Positions 1-7,749 of a DNA stretch of 37,554 bases are shown piece after piece. Numbering within the stretch: the stretch's first letter is position 1; every line of letters starts with the position of its first letter. Origin of the DNA: Paracoccus acridae. Lineage in GTDB: Bacteria > Pseudomonadota > Alphaproteobacteria > Rhodobacterales > Rhodobacteraceae. The stretch spans positions 30,295 through 67,848 of the forward strand of contig NZ_BMIV01000014.1 of assembly GCF_014642735.1 (NCBI RefSeq). The letters are read 5' to 3'. Both the position numbers and the translations under genes were made by a program. The notes beneath the pieces were generated by a model that searched no databases, was not told the origin of the DNA, and was given only the letters and a program-made list of their open reading frames with translations.

Positions 1-102
1 CGCAGCCTGTTCTATCAAGTCGGTGACAGCCTGTGCCATGCCGTGCATCTTCAGGCTGCGAAGCATGATGACGATGGCACCGCTGGCGGGATCATGACGC
101 AT
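1..102 (-). CDS. istB: IS21 helper ATPase IstB, N-terminal fragment cut by the window edge
   Basis: Only the first 34 codons are in the window. The frame opens with ATG at 102, overlaps the last codons of istA, and contains MLRSLKMHGMAQAV, which matches the start of IstB proteins just before the AAA+ domain. IstB is the ATP-dependent partner that helps the IstA transposase select target DNA. The overlap suggests translational coupling, as is usual in IS21. The ATPase motifs lie outside the window, so intactness cannot be judged. Confidence 0.8.
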   Translation of the reverse strand, partial: MRHDPASGAIVIMLRSLKMHGMAQAVTDLIEQAA

Positions 103-1624
103 GACGGCCCCCTGCAACGGAGGTGCGCAGGCCGTCATAGCGCTCCACATTGGCCTTTGGCTCACGGCGCAGGGCCAGGGCCTGCGGGGTATCGAGGGGC
201 GGCCCGCCAATGACCTTTCCATCGACCAACCGGTGCAAGAGGTTCAGCACATGGGTCTTGGTCGCCACGCCCTCGGCCAAGGCCAATTCCACCGCCGTCA
301 GCACGGCCTGTTCGTCGTGCTGAAGAACCAGGGCGAGGATGTCGACCATCTCGCGATCACCGCCGGGTTTGCGCAGCATCTGCTCCTGCAACTGCCGGAA
401 GGCAGGCGGGAACTCGGCAAAGGGCGCGCCATTGCGCAACGCCCCGGGCTTGCGCTGAAGAACAGCCAGGTAATGCCGCCAGTCATAGATCGTCCGCGGT
501 GGCAGCTTGTGGCTGCGCTGGATGATGCGGCAATGTTCGCACAGGATGTTGCCCTCGGCCGCCACGACCAGCCGGTCTGGATAGATCCGCAGGCTGACAG
601 GCCGGTTTGCGAATGACGCCGGCACGCTATAGCGATTGCGCTCGAAGCTGATCAGGCAGGTGGGCGAGACACGCTTGCTGAGTTCGATGAAGCCGTCGAA
701 GGCGGGCGGCAACGGCATCAGCGCGGCCCGCTCTGCAGTCCAGACATCTGCGATCGTGCCCGGCAGCGTGCCGTGCGGGGTCTCTTGCCACACCTTCAGG
801 CAGCGCTGTTCCAGCCAGGCGTTCATCATGGCAAGGTCGGGAAAGCCCGGCATCTCCTGCAGGATCTGGTGGCGGGAGTCCTGAACGTTCTTCTCGACCT
901 GACCCTTCTCCCAGCCTGCGGCCGGATTGCAGAACTCCGGCTCGAAGACATAGTGATTGGCCATGGCCAGGAAGCGGAGGTTGACCTGCCGCTCCTTGCC
1001 CCGACCAACCCGGTCCACTGCGGTCTTCATGTTATCGTAGATGCCCCGCTCGGGCACGCCGCCGAACACACGGAACGCGTGCCAGTGGGCATCGAACAGC
1101 ATCTCGTGGGTCTGGAGCGGGTAGGCGCGCAACAGGAAGGCCCGACTGTGAGACAGCTTGATATGCGCCATCTGAAGCTTGGTGCGCTCGTCGGCCAGAT
1201 GCCCGTAGTCTTCGCTCCAGTCGAACTGGAAGGCTTCGCCCGGGCGAAAGGACAGCGGAACAAAGGTGCCGCGGCCCGTGGTCTGCTGTTCCCGCTGGCG
1301 ATCTGTCCGCCAGTCCCGCGCAAAGGCCGCCACACGGTTGTAGGAGCCGGTAAAGCCCAGCTTGACCAAATCGGCATGCATCTGCTTCAGCGTCCGCCGC
1401 TGCTTGCGCGACTTGCCGACCTCCGTCTTCAACCAGCCGGCCAGCTTCTCAGCGAAAGGATCAAGCTTGCTCGGGCGATCCGGCGTGGCGAACTTCGGCT
1501 CGATCGTGCCCTCCGCCAAGTGCTTGGTAATTGTGTTGCGCGACAGGCCAGTGCGCCGCGCGATCTCGCGGACCGACAGCTTCTGCCGCAAGTGCATGCG
1601 TCGAATGATGTTCAAAAGTCCCAT
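92..1624 (-). CDS. istA: IS21-family transposase IstA
   Basis: About 510 residues, the usual IstA length. The N terminus carries a helix-turn-helix (SVREIARRTGLSRNTITKHL), followed by an RNase-H-fold DDE integrase core. That core shows FQFDWSEDYG, GIYDNMKTAVD and GWEKGQVEKNV, which supply the expected catalytic acidic residues. A Mu-transposase-like C-terminal domain follows. The ATG at 1624 is preferred because GGGAG sits eight bases upstream; an in-frame GTG at 1633 is the alternative. The frame is open throughout, so the transposase may be active. It is followed by istB with a short overlap. Confidence 0.92.
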   Translation of the reverse strand: MGLLNIIRRMHLRQKLSVREIARRTGLSRNTITKHLAEGTIEPKFATPDRPSKLDPFAEKLAGWLKTEVGKSRKQRRTLKQMHADLVKLGFTGSYNRVAAFARDWRTDRQREQQTTGRGTFVPLSFRPGEAFQFDWSEDYGHLADERTKLQMAHIKLSHSRAFLLRAYPLQTHEMLFDAHWHAFRVFGGVPERGIYDNMKTAVDRVGRGKERQVNLRFLAMANHYVFEPEFCNPAAGWEKGQVEKNVQDSRHQILQEMPGFPDLAMMNAWLEQRCLKVWQETPHGTLPGTIADVWTAERAALMPLPPAFDGFIELSKRVSPTCLISFERNRYSVPASFANRPVSLRIYPDRLVVAAEGNILCEHCRIIQRSHKLPPRTIYDWRHYLAVLQRKPGALRNGAPFAEFPPAFRQLQEQMLRKPGGDREMVDILALVLQHDEQAVLTAVELALAEGVATKTHVLNLLHRLVDGKVIGGPPLDTPQALALRREPKANVERYDGLRTSVAGGRHAS

Positions 1625-1677
1625 GTGGATCACTCCCGTTACCCCCGCCGCTCACCGCTTTGGGGAAAGGTTCACAT

Positions 1678-1737
1678 GGCTCAATTCTCAGTGGAAATTA
1701 CGCCCCTATCCGGCTCAGTTCTGGGTGGAAATCAACA
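1678..1737. repeat. IS21 terminal repeats (two directly repeated copies)
   Basis: Two related copies lie at 1678-1700 and 1712-1735. Both begin GGCTCA(A/G)TTCT and continue to GTGGAAAT, and their starts are 34 bases apart. Multiple terminal repeats of this kind are known transposase-binding sites in IS21 elements. The outer copy forms the tip of the element. Confidence 0.75.
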
Positions 1738-2088
1738 CAGGCCGTCAGCAAGGCTGGCGCCCACGACCTTCACATGATCGGCCAGTTCGAACCGCCGCTG
1801 GAAATCGCGCCCGGCAATGCCGCGATGCAGATACTGGCCGCCGTCCTCGCCAGTCTTCCTGCCGGACACCATCAGCATGTTCTGTTCCTGGGTGATGGTC
1901 AGATCGTCTTGGCTGAAGCCGGCTACCGCCATGGTAATGCGGTAGTCATTCTCGTCCAGCTTGGCGATGTCATAGGGCGGCCAGTTATCGATCGTCTCGA
2001 CCCGGCTTGCCGCTTCGAGCGCGTGAAGCATTCGGTCGAAGCCGATGCTCGAGCGGAACAGGGGAGTGAAGTCGAAAGTGGTTCTCAT
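1738..2088 (-). pseudogene. Small heat-shock protein Hsp20 (IbpA-like), 3' end removed by IS21
   Basis: The frame starts at ATG 2088, with AGGAGG eight bases upstream. It encodes an N-terminal arm (MRTTFDFTPLFRSSIGFDRM) and an alpha-crystallin domain (YDIAKLDENDYRITMAVAGF, DDLTI, LMVSGRK, FQRRFELADHVKV). Similarity runs to GASLADGL at residue 117. One extra codon and a stop then come from the IS21 tip, giving a 118-residue product. Complete IbpA-type proteins are roughly 140-165 residues; the lost part would hold the last beta strand of the domain and the I-X-I tail used for oligomer assembly. The rest of the gene presumably lies beyond the element. The product probably cannot form normal oligomers, but this is inferred. 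Confidence 0.85.
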
Positions 2089-2184
2089 AGCCACATCCTC
2101 CTTTGAGCAACATGGATACAAGGATTTCTGCCGCCGGACCTCAGCATCCGCCCGGCAGGCCGACCCCTTTTGGGCGTCTGGCAG
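2089..2184 (-). promoter_or_regulatory. ROSE-type RNA thermometer in the hsp20 5' leader
   Basis: The minus-strand hairpin at 2091-2115 pairs CCAUGUUGCUC with GAGGAUGUGG around the loop AAAG, leaving one G unpaired in the 5' arm. The 3' arm contains most of the Shine-Dalgarno sequence. A UUGCU motif, a bulged G and a masked GGAGG just before an hsp20 start are the hallmarks of ROSE elements known from alphaproteobacterial small heat-shock genes. The upstream leader can form a further GC-rich hairpin (TGCCG paired with CGGCA). The total leader length, about 95 bases from the predicted start site, fits the class. Folding was done by eye. Confidence 0.75.
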
Positions 2185-2190
2185 AAGTCG

Positions 2191-2220
2191 ATATAGTTCA
2201 GCAACTTAGCAGTTCAAGAG
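2191..2220 (-). promoter_or_regulatory. RpoH (sigma-32) type heat-shock promoter of hsp20
   Basis: On the minus strand CTCTTGAA (CTTGAA at 2218-2213) is followed after 16 bases by CTATAT (2196-2191). This resembles the alphaproteobacterial heat-shock promoter form CNCTTGAA with a CYTATNT-like -10 element. It would start transcription near 2184 and give a leader of about 95 bases carrying the ROSE hairpin. Placement and spacing make it convincing, but it is sequence-only evidence. Confidence 0.6.
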
Positions 2221-2741
2221 GGCGAAAACGTCAAACGATTGTGAGGCGGCCTCTCTCATGCCGCTGTCTGATCCATCGATTTCCAATTGCTGCTGCTTGG
2301 CAGTGCTGTAACAGGGACGCATGGGGAGCAGACGTATTGTCCGTTAGACCATGGTTCATCCCGACGGCTTGCTTGCCCTGAATGGCAGAACAATGTGCTC
2401 GTGAGCAGCCCTAGAAGATGGGTGGCTTTGCAATAGTGCCACCGGCGAACGGCAGTATCCGGATACGAACGGCACAAAGTCAGCAAATCTGACGCTGTCC
2501 GGCTGCGCCATGATGCCCACTTGGCGGTTGAAACTGCCGGATTCTATGGCTGAATATCAGCCGGAGCGGGTCAGGCTCCATAACGAGGTTTAGGCGGTGT
2601 GATCCGTACCTTTTTATCCTCACCCGGGCACCCGCGAAGTGAGTAGCGACTGGCTTTCGCTATCCTCAAGCGTTTTAACCTCGCCCTGATGGGCATCTCC
2701 GACAATGGCGAGGTCAGCGTTCCGGGAACAGAGGATGCCCC
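2221..2741. other. Intergenic stretch without a convincing gene
   Basis: Only short open frames without recognisable family features were found on either strand. An 8-bp inverted repeat (ACCTCGCC at 2678-2685 with GGCGAGGT at 2707-2714) lies downstream of the DUF2231 gene with a 21-base loop. It has no T-run and is not called a terminator. Confidence 0.5.
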
Positions 2742-3359
2742 TCACTGCCCCGCTTTGGTCGGTGAGGGCACGCCCGGAGCGACGTTCTCCTCTCGCCGCA
2801 GGTGCGGGGCCATTTCGCCATGGGTGACGTCCTGCGCCGCATGAACTACGCCCTGCGCTACATCCTTCGTGGCGGTGCGGGCCGCCTCACCCAAGTTCCC
2901 GCGCTCCATCCGAGGCGAGCGCTCCGGGTCATAGCCCCCAGCCGCGCCCACACCCACGCCATGCCGGTAGACCATCTTGCCGCCCAAATATCCCGAGTAG
3001 GTCATCAGCGCCGCCCCGGCGAGACCTGCAAGGAGGTAGCCGGGCCCAGGCCGGTCCTGTCTCGATCTCAGGACGGCAAGCCCCGCTGACATGAGCAGAA
3101 GGCCCACGTTGAGGTTGCGGTGCGTGACCAGCATGTCATGCGCTTCCCCCTCAGCGCGGACCTCTTCCTGGGCCGCGAAGCCCGCCACCCCGGTTACAGC
3201 CATGCTGACCACAGCCAGCGGCATCAGGATCCGGCCGGTCTCCATGAGCGCTCGATTATCCGTTATGGCACCCACTGCGTCGGCTGCAATGGCCGTAGGC
3301 ATCAGCGCCAGCGGGAAGTGGACGAGCATGGGGTGGATCTCGTGGGTGCGCATCGCCAT
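2742..3359 (-). CDS. DUF2231-family inner-membrane protein
   Basis: 205 residues. The start MAMRTHEIHPMLVHFPLAL carries the HPxxVHFPL signature of DUF2231. Four hydrophobic stretches follow, at about residues 12-32, 46-62, 85-98 and 105-125. After them comes a polar tail of about 75 residues rich in charged residues. The ATG at 3359 has GGAG seven bases upstream. The family's biochemical role is not established; members are often annotated as haem-related or simply uncharacterised, so no function is claimed. It stands alone between the hsp20 leader region and an IS remnant. The long tail beyond the membrane domain is unusual and may interact with cytoplasmic partners. Confidence 0.8.
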   Translation of the reverse strand: MAMRTHEIHPMLVHFPLALMPTAIAADAVGAITDNRALMETGRILMPLAVVSMAVTGVAGFAAQEEVRAEGEAHDMLVTHRNLNVGLLLMSAGLAVLRSRQDRPGPGYLLAGLAGAALMTYSGYLGGKMVYRHGVGVGAAGGYDPERSPRMERGNLGEAARTATKDVAQGVVHAAQDVTHGEMAPHLRREENVAPGVPSPTKAGQ

Positions 3360-3754
3360 GGGAGGTCTCCTGGTGAGGGGTTAGATTGTTCGGTACCGTG
3401 CCCCCTAAGCGGAGTGCGCGATGGTTCCGCCCTGTGCCATCCCTTCACGCCTGTCGTTGCGCCCGAGAGGACAAAGGCAGCCGAGCCAGCGGCTTGAGGT
3501 TTGCGCGCATGGGGTCAATCCTAGGTCCATACCCTCTATCGGCAACGCGAGGTCTTTTGGAAAGTTCCTTGTGGATTGGCAGTACGATACCAGCGTTGAA
3601 TGCCTCTGGGTGGAAGGGTCTTCGCAGCCTAAGGAGGTGATGGTGGACGGAAGCAAAATCACCAGCTTCCGCATGGAGGCCGATTAGCCATTGCAGATCG
3701 CGGCCCGCAAGGAGCAAGGTATTGCCGCCGATTTTGATGTTCTGGATGATGCAT
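3360..3754. other. Intergenic stretch, unresolved, probably recombination debris
   Basis: No frame could be assigned to a family. A plus-strand frame ending at 3687 has a protein-like tail (FLVDWQYDTSVECLWVEG) preceded by AAGGAGG-like sequence. However, it overlaps equally open minus-strand frames and lacks a clear start. The stretch borders the IS3 remnant, so it may contain the end of that element. Confidence 0.4.
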
Positions 3755-3868
3755 TCAAAGCCACGCGGCCATTTTCAGCTTCATGGTAGGAGTGATCCCG
3801 CCGATGCCCTTGTTGGGACGTTGGTGGTTGTAGGTCCATAGCCATTCAGTGGCGATTTGCTGCACTTC
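3755..3868 (-). pseudogene. IS3-family transposase (OrfB) C-terminal remnant
   Basis: The last 37 codons read EVQQIATEWLWTYNHQRPNK followed by GIGGITPTMKLKMAAWL and a stop. This matches the conserved end of IS3-group integrase-type transposases (W-x-Y-N-x-x-R-P-N, GGxTP, KLKMAA). The DDE catalytic part that should precede it is absent; the upstream frame is unrelated sequence. The break falls at a perfect inverted repeat, CGCCGC-AAG-GCGGCG (3868-3882). The remnant cannot code for an active transposase. Confidence 0.75.
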
Positions 3869-4085
3869 GCCGCAAGGCGGCGTCTGGCTGACGGTGCGTC
3901 CCCGCCGCTGAGCAGCAGCATCTCGGAGGTATTCGTGAAGGCCCGAAGCCTGCGTGTGCGGGGAACAGAACGTGCTCGGCATCCACAGCAAAAACTACGA
4001 TGAGAGCCATCGATCCCACGAATTCTACCGGACGCATCCACGCACCAGAGGGCAGGAAAGGCTGCCCCCTAGCGGGCTTGTCCTG
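3869..4085. other. Short non-coding spacer next to the IS3 remnant
   Basis: Apart from the inverted repeat at 3868-3882, nothing recognisable is seen before the end of the TRAP permease gene. Small overlapping frames on the minus strand lack family features. Confidence 0.4.
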
Positions 4086-6149
4086 TCAGGGTGCCAAGGC
4101 TGCGGGAGTGTCGCGCTTTCCCAGATACTGCCGTACCGTCACGGCGGCCAGGATCACGAAGCCCAAGGCAGTCGAAACCGGCTCGGGCGCGATCATCAGC
4201 AACGCCGCAATCGGCAGGGTGATCCGCTCGATCACCCATAGCGGTCCGAGCAGCCAGTTGGTGATCGCCGCCGACAGCGCAATGATGCCCAGGACCGCGC
4301 CGGTGAAGGCCAGCAGGAAATCGGGCAATGTGAAGGCTTGGGTGACGATCAGCAGCGAGGGCGAGAAGACGAAGACGAAGGGCACAAGGGCCTTGCCCAT
4401 CGACAGTCGGAAGGCGGTGTTGCCCGCCTTGAAGCCGTTGGCCCCCGCGATCCCCGCCCCCGCATACGCGGCAAGCGCCACCGGCGGCGTCACGTCGGCC
4501 AGAACTCCGAAGTAGAAGACGAAAAAATGTGCCACAAGGGGTTCGACATTCATCATCCCCAGGACGGGCGCGGCTACGGCAACCATGATGATATAGTTGG
4601 CGGTCGTAGGCACGCCACAACCCATCAGGATGCAGACGACCGCCGTCATGATCAGGGTGAACAGCAGGGTCAGCGTATCGATGCCGAAAGGCTCGAACGG
4701 CAGGAAGGCCAGGAAGGCATGGAAGCTTGCAGCCGCATTGGCTGCGACCGAGGTCACCATGAAGGCGATCTTGAAGCCCACGCCCGTCAGCGTGACGATG
4801 CCGATGACGACCCCCACGAGGGCTGCGGCAGCGGTCACCGACAAGGACTGGCGTGCGCCGGACACGAAACCCTCGAAGATGCCGGCGGCGGTTTCCTTGA
4901 TGCCACCCAGGACGCCGGAGGCCATGATCCGCTGGATCAGATAGACGGCCATGCAGGCGGCAATGGCCCAGAAGGCCGACAGGAAGGGCGTGCGGCCCGA
5001 CATCAGCATCCAGACGAGCAGGATCAGCGGCGCGACCGACAGCCAGCCTTCGCGCAGGACCTTTCCGGCCTTGGGCAGTTCTTCTTTCGTCAGGCCGCGG
5101 ATGCCCAGGCGCTTGGCTTCCAGGTGGACCTGCACCAGCACGCCGAAGAAATGCATGAAGGCGGGCACGATGGCTGCGATCAGGATGGTGCGCAGCGGGA
5201 TGCCCAGGTATTCGACCATCAGGAAGGCCACCGCCCCCATCACCGGCGGCGTGATCTGCCCGCCGGTCGAGGACGCCGCCTCGACCGCGGCGGCGAAGTG
5301 GCGCTTGAAGCCGATCTTGATCATCGCCGGAATGGTCAGCGCGCCCGTGGTCACCGTGTTGGCGATGGACGAGCCGGAGATCGTGCCCAGCATGGCCGAG
5401 GACACGACCGAGACCTTGGCAGGCCCGCCCGAGAAACGCCCGGTCAGCGCGGTGGCCAGGTCGATGAACAACTGCCCCAACCCAATCTTCTGCGCCATCA
5501 CCCCGAACAGGACGAAATGGAACACATAGGTGGCGATCACCCCAAGCGCGGTGCCATAGATCCCCTGCGAGGTCAGATACAGATGGTTTATGATCGTGTT
5601 CCAGTCTGCGCCGGGATGGACCAGAATGCCGGGCATCGACCGGCCCCAATAGGCATAAGCGATGAACAGCGCCGCGATCACCGGCAGGGGCCAACCCATC
5701 GACCGGCGCACGGCCTCCATCAGCGTGACCAGCAGCAGCGTGCCCATCACGATGTCCAACGTCAGAGGATTGCCGACGCGGAAGGCAAGCTGGTCATAAA
5801 TCCAGGGCACATAGAAGGAACTGACCGCCCCGGCGGTGGCGAACAGCCAGTCATAGACCGGAATGCCCAGAATGGCGAAGCCTGTGGTCTTGTGGCGGCC
5901 TCTGTCGAAGGCCGCGAAGCTGAGAAAGATCACGAACAGCGACACGCCCATGTGCAGCCCGCGATGGGTGGTGGCGCGCGGGATGCCAAAGCCTGCTGTG
6001 TAGAAATGATAGACCGACAGCAGGAACAGGATGACCCCGGTCAGGATCGCCACCGGTCGCAGGACTGTGCGGAACCGGGCCTCGGGGTCGTATTCTTCCT
6101 CCAGCGCGCGCAGTTCGGCGTCGGTCAGTTGGCGTGCAGTTTCGTTCAT
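4086..6149 (-). CDS. TRAP transporter fused permease (4TM + 12TM, TAXI type)
   Basis: 687 residues, almost entirely hydrophobic segments: a small-subunit-like N-terminal part (to about residue 170) fused to a DctM-like large subunit. The large part contains SGSSIANTVTTGALTIPAMI, STGGQITPPVMGAVAFLM and MGCGVPTTANYII, typical of the fused TRAP permeases that work with TAXI receptors. It uses an ion gradient to import the ligand delivered by its periplasmic receptor. The ATG at 6149 has AGGA upstream. The receptor gene lies just upstream, separated by a terminator hairpin. TAXI substrates are poorly known (glutamate and other dicarboxylates in a few cases), so none is assigned. Confidence 0.93.
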   Translation of the reverse strand: MNETARQLTDAELRALEEEYDPEARFRTVLRPVAILTGVILFLLSVYHFYTAGFGIPRATTHRGLHMGVSLFVIFLSFAAFDRGRHKTTGFAILGIPVYDWLFATAGAVSSFYVPWIYDQLAFRVGNPLTLDIVMGTLLLVTLMEAVRRSMGWPLPVIAALFIAYAYWGRSMPGILVHPGADWNTIINHLYLTSQGIYGTALGVIATYVFHFVLFGVMAQKIGLGQLFIDLATALTGRFSGGPAKVSVVSSAMLGTISGSSIANTVTTGALTIPAMIKIGFKRHFAAAVEAASSTGGQITPPVMGAVAFLMVEYLGIPLRTILIAAIVPAFMHFFGVLVQVHLEAKRLGIRGLTKEELPKAGKVLREGWLSVAPLILLVWMLMSGRTPFLSAFWAIAACMAVYLIQRIMASGVLGGIKETAAGIFEGFVSGARQSLSVTAAAALVGVVIGIVTLTGVGFKIAFMVTSVAANAAASFHAFLAFLPFEPFGIDTLTLLFTLIMTAVVCILMGCGVPTTANYIIMVAVAAPVLGMMNVEPLVAHFFVFYFGVLADVTPPVALAAYAGAGIAGANGFKAGNTAFRLSMGKALVPFVFVFSPSLLIVTQAFTLPDFLLAFTGAVLGIIALSAAITNWLLGPLWVIERITLPIAALLMIAPEPVSTALGFVILAAVTVRQYLGKRDTPAALAP

Positions 6150-6178
6150 TCGTCATTCCTGCGTTTCAGGGAACGGAA

Positions 6179-6209
6179 AAAGGACGCGGACCTGTGATCC
6201 GCGTCCTTT
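6179..6209 (-). terminator. Intrinsic terminator between receptor and permease genes
   Basis: A perfect 12-bp inverted repeat (AAAGGACGCGGA with TCCGCGTCCTTT) surrounds a 7-base loop. On the minus strand it continues into five T residues (6181-6177), partly inside the stem end. It lies after the receptor stop and before the permease start. Partial read-through would yield more receptor than permease transcript, a common arrangement for binding-protein transporters. Confidence 0.8.
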
Positions 6210-6229
6210 GAACCGGATCGGACCCGTGC

Positions 6230-7231
6230 TTACTGGAGCTTGCCCGCTTCCTTGTAGAACCGCTCGGCGCCGGGATGGAACGGGATGCCTGCGCCCTGCG
6301 TCGCGCTGTCCAGTGTGATCTGCTTGCCCTTGGCGTGGCCCGCTGCGAACAGCTTTTGCGTGTTCTCGTTATACAGCGCCTTGGTGATGCCGTAGATCAG
6401 TTCCTCGGACTGATCGGCCGAGGTGACAAGCTGCGCGCCGACCGAGATGGTGGGAACGTCCGCGTCCTGCCCGTCATAGGTGCCGGCGGGGAAGTTGTCG
6501 GTAGCGAAGAAGTTATAGGTTTCCAACAGTTTCTCGACCTCGGGACCGCTGATCGGGACCAGCTTCACGTCATGCTGGCTGGCCAGTTCCGCAATCGCGC
6601 CCGCCGGATAGCCACCCACGAAGAAGAAGGCGTCCATCGCACCGTCGCGCATCCGATCGGCCGCCTGATCGGGCTTGAGGTATTCCGCCGTCACGTCGGA
6701 TTCGGACAGGCCATAGGCTTCCAAGATGATCTTGGCATCGACCAGCGTGCCGGATCCGGGTTCGTCCAGCGAAACGCGCTTGCCCTTCAGATCCGCCACG
6801 GACTCGATACCCGCATCGGCGCGCGTGACCAGATGGATGCTTTCGGGGTAAAGGTTCGCGATCAGCCGCAGCTTTTCAACCGCAGGCTGGCCTTCCCACA
6901 GCCCCGTGCCGGTCTGCGCCCAATAGGCCACGTCGGACTGGGTGAAGCCCGCCTCCAGCGCGCCGCCATTGATCGCGTTGACATTGCCCACCGATCCGTT
7001 CGAGGCCACGGCGGTCGCAACCAGGCCCGGCACGCCGCAGGATCCGCCATCTTCGCAGGCCCGTGATCCAGGCGGGTTCGAGATCGCGTTCGCGATCAGC
7101 CCGCCAATCGGGTAATAGGTGCCTGCGGTGCCGCCGGTGCCGATGCGAAAGAACGACATGTCCTGCGCAGAGGCGGCCTGACCCATCGAGGCTGCAATTG
7201 CGAATGCTGCAAACAGTGCTTTGATTTTCAT
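6230..7231 (-). CDS. TAXI-family TRAP transporter solute receptor
   Basis: 333 residues. A signal peptide (MKIKALFAAFAIAASMGQAASA) is followed by FFRIGTGGTAGTYYPIGG, the diagnostic N-terminal motif of TAXI receptors. Later come VGNVNAINGGALEAGFTQSD and DLKGKRVSLDEPGSGT. It binds ligand in the periplasm and delivers it to the fused permease encoded next. An insertion with two cysteines (CEDGGSC, residues about 59-65) could form a disulphide and is seen in part of the family. The gene probably starts the transcript; the intervening terminator limits flow into the permease gene. Ligand unknown. Confidence 0.93.
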   Translation of the reverse strand: MKIKALFAAFAIAASMGQAASAQDMSFFRIGTGGTAGTYYPIGGLIANAISNPPGSRACEDGGSCGVPGLVATAVASNGSVGNVNAINGGALEAGFTQSDVAYWAQTGTGLWEGQPAVEKLRLIANLYPESIHLVTRADAGIESVADLKGKRVSLDEPGSGTLVDAKIILEAYGLSESDVTAEYLKPDQAADRMRDGAMDAFFFVGGYPAGAIAELASQHDVKLVPISGPEVEKLLETYNFFATDNFPAGTYDGQDADVPTISVGAQLVTSADQSEELIYGITKALYNENTQKLFAAGHAKGKQITLDSATQGAGIPFHPGAERFYKEAGKLQ

Positions 7232-7749
7232 ATCCCTACCTGGTTTATTGCGACTTCAAGAACACGTTAGCACAGGATGCGGCGGTCACAACCATTCGGC
7301 ACGCTCGTCACCAAGGCGCTTTGCTGACCTTGGCCTGTAAGGGAGCTCAAAGGTTGTTCAGCAGCACCGTCCGTTCGCCGAAGGCAAATTCTGGCATCTC
7401 GCGCAGTTGGCGGATGACGCCATCCATGCAGGTCAGCATGGACTCTGTCTTATGTTCCTGGACGGCGGCGTTGGTAGCTTTGGGCATCCCATCTGCCTAC
7501 CTGAACTGTCATTGGACCTTCATCCGGGAGGACTGGAGCCTGGTTGATGTTTATGCCTGTTGCCACAGGTTGAGCAACCACCCGACAGGCGAGCTTTCAT
7601 CCCGCGTGAGCCGGTGCGGTTTGTCAGGCGGTCTTGCTCTCCAGCCTGACTGCGCATCAGACGGCATGAAGGTTGGCGGCCGCTCCATTGCCGCTGCCTT
7701 AAGACGAGGAACATGGGCTTGGCTGCCCATCTCTGCGGTCAATCCCTGT
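7232..7749. other. Intergenic stretch between TAXI receptor and usp-like genes
   Basis: It contains the upstream region of the TAXI receptor gene, a weak small open frame listed separately, and a second minus-strand frame (7551-7742, TTG start, rich in proline and arginine) that is not convincing. No RNA gene or mobile-element motif is seen. Confidence 0.4.
7347..7487 (-). CDS. Possible small protein of 46 residues, unknown
   Basis: ATG at 7487 to TGA at 7347. The product starts MPKATNAAVQEHKTESML and ends LREMPEFAFGERTVLLNNL, with a balanced amino-acid mix and an amphipathic middle. The ribosome site is weak (GGCAGATGGG directly upstream). It follows the usp-like gene on the same strand, about 260 bases downstream. 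It could be a small protein, the end of a decayed gene, or chance. No family was recognised. Confidence 0.3.
   Translation of the reverse strand: MPKATNAAVQEHKTESMLTCMDGVIRQLREMPEFAFGERTVLLNNL

Larger units (their letters stand above)
1..1737 (-). mobile_element. IS21-family insertion sequence, one end plus istA and the start of istB
   Basis: The element holds istA followed by an overlapping istB, the gene order of IS21. It ends near 1737, where the minus strand reads TGTTGATTTCCACC inward; this type of tip is known from IS21 relatives. An internal copy of the same motif lies about 34 bases further in. The outer boundary coincides with the point where the neighbouring hsp20 reading frame loses family similarity. 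The other end lies left of the window, so target duplication cannot be checked. The exact tip could be 1737 or 1739. Confidence 0.85.

Noticed and set aside
773..1777. Long plus-strand open frame opposite istA
   Set aside because: It is an antisense shadow of a clear IS21 transposase in GC-rich DNA, with no family motifs.
2678..2714. 8-bp inverted repeat after the DUF2231 gene as a terminator
   Set aside because: The loop is 21 bases and no T-run follows.
3421..3687. Plus-strand frame with a protein-like tail next to the IS3 remnant
   Set aside because: No family, no clear start, and competing open frames on the other strand; left as unresolved sequence.
4338..6197. 619-codon plus-strand open frame opposite the TRAP permease
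   Set aside because: Its product is full of H, Q, R, D and G, as expected from the complement of hydrophobic codons; the permease on the other strand is unmistakable.
7551..7742. 63-codon minus-strand frame after the usp-like gene
   Set aside because: TTG start without a ribosome site and a proline/arginine-rich product without motifs.
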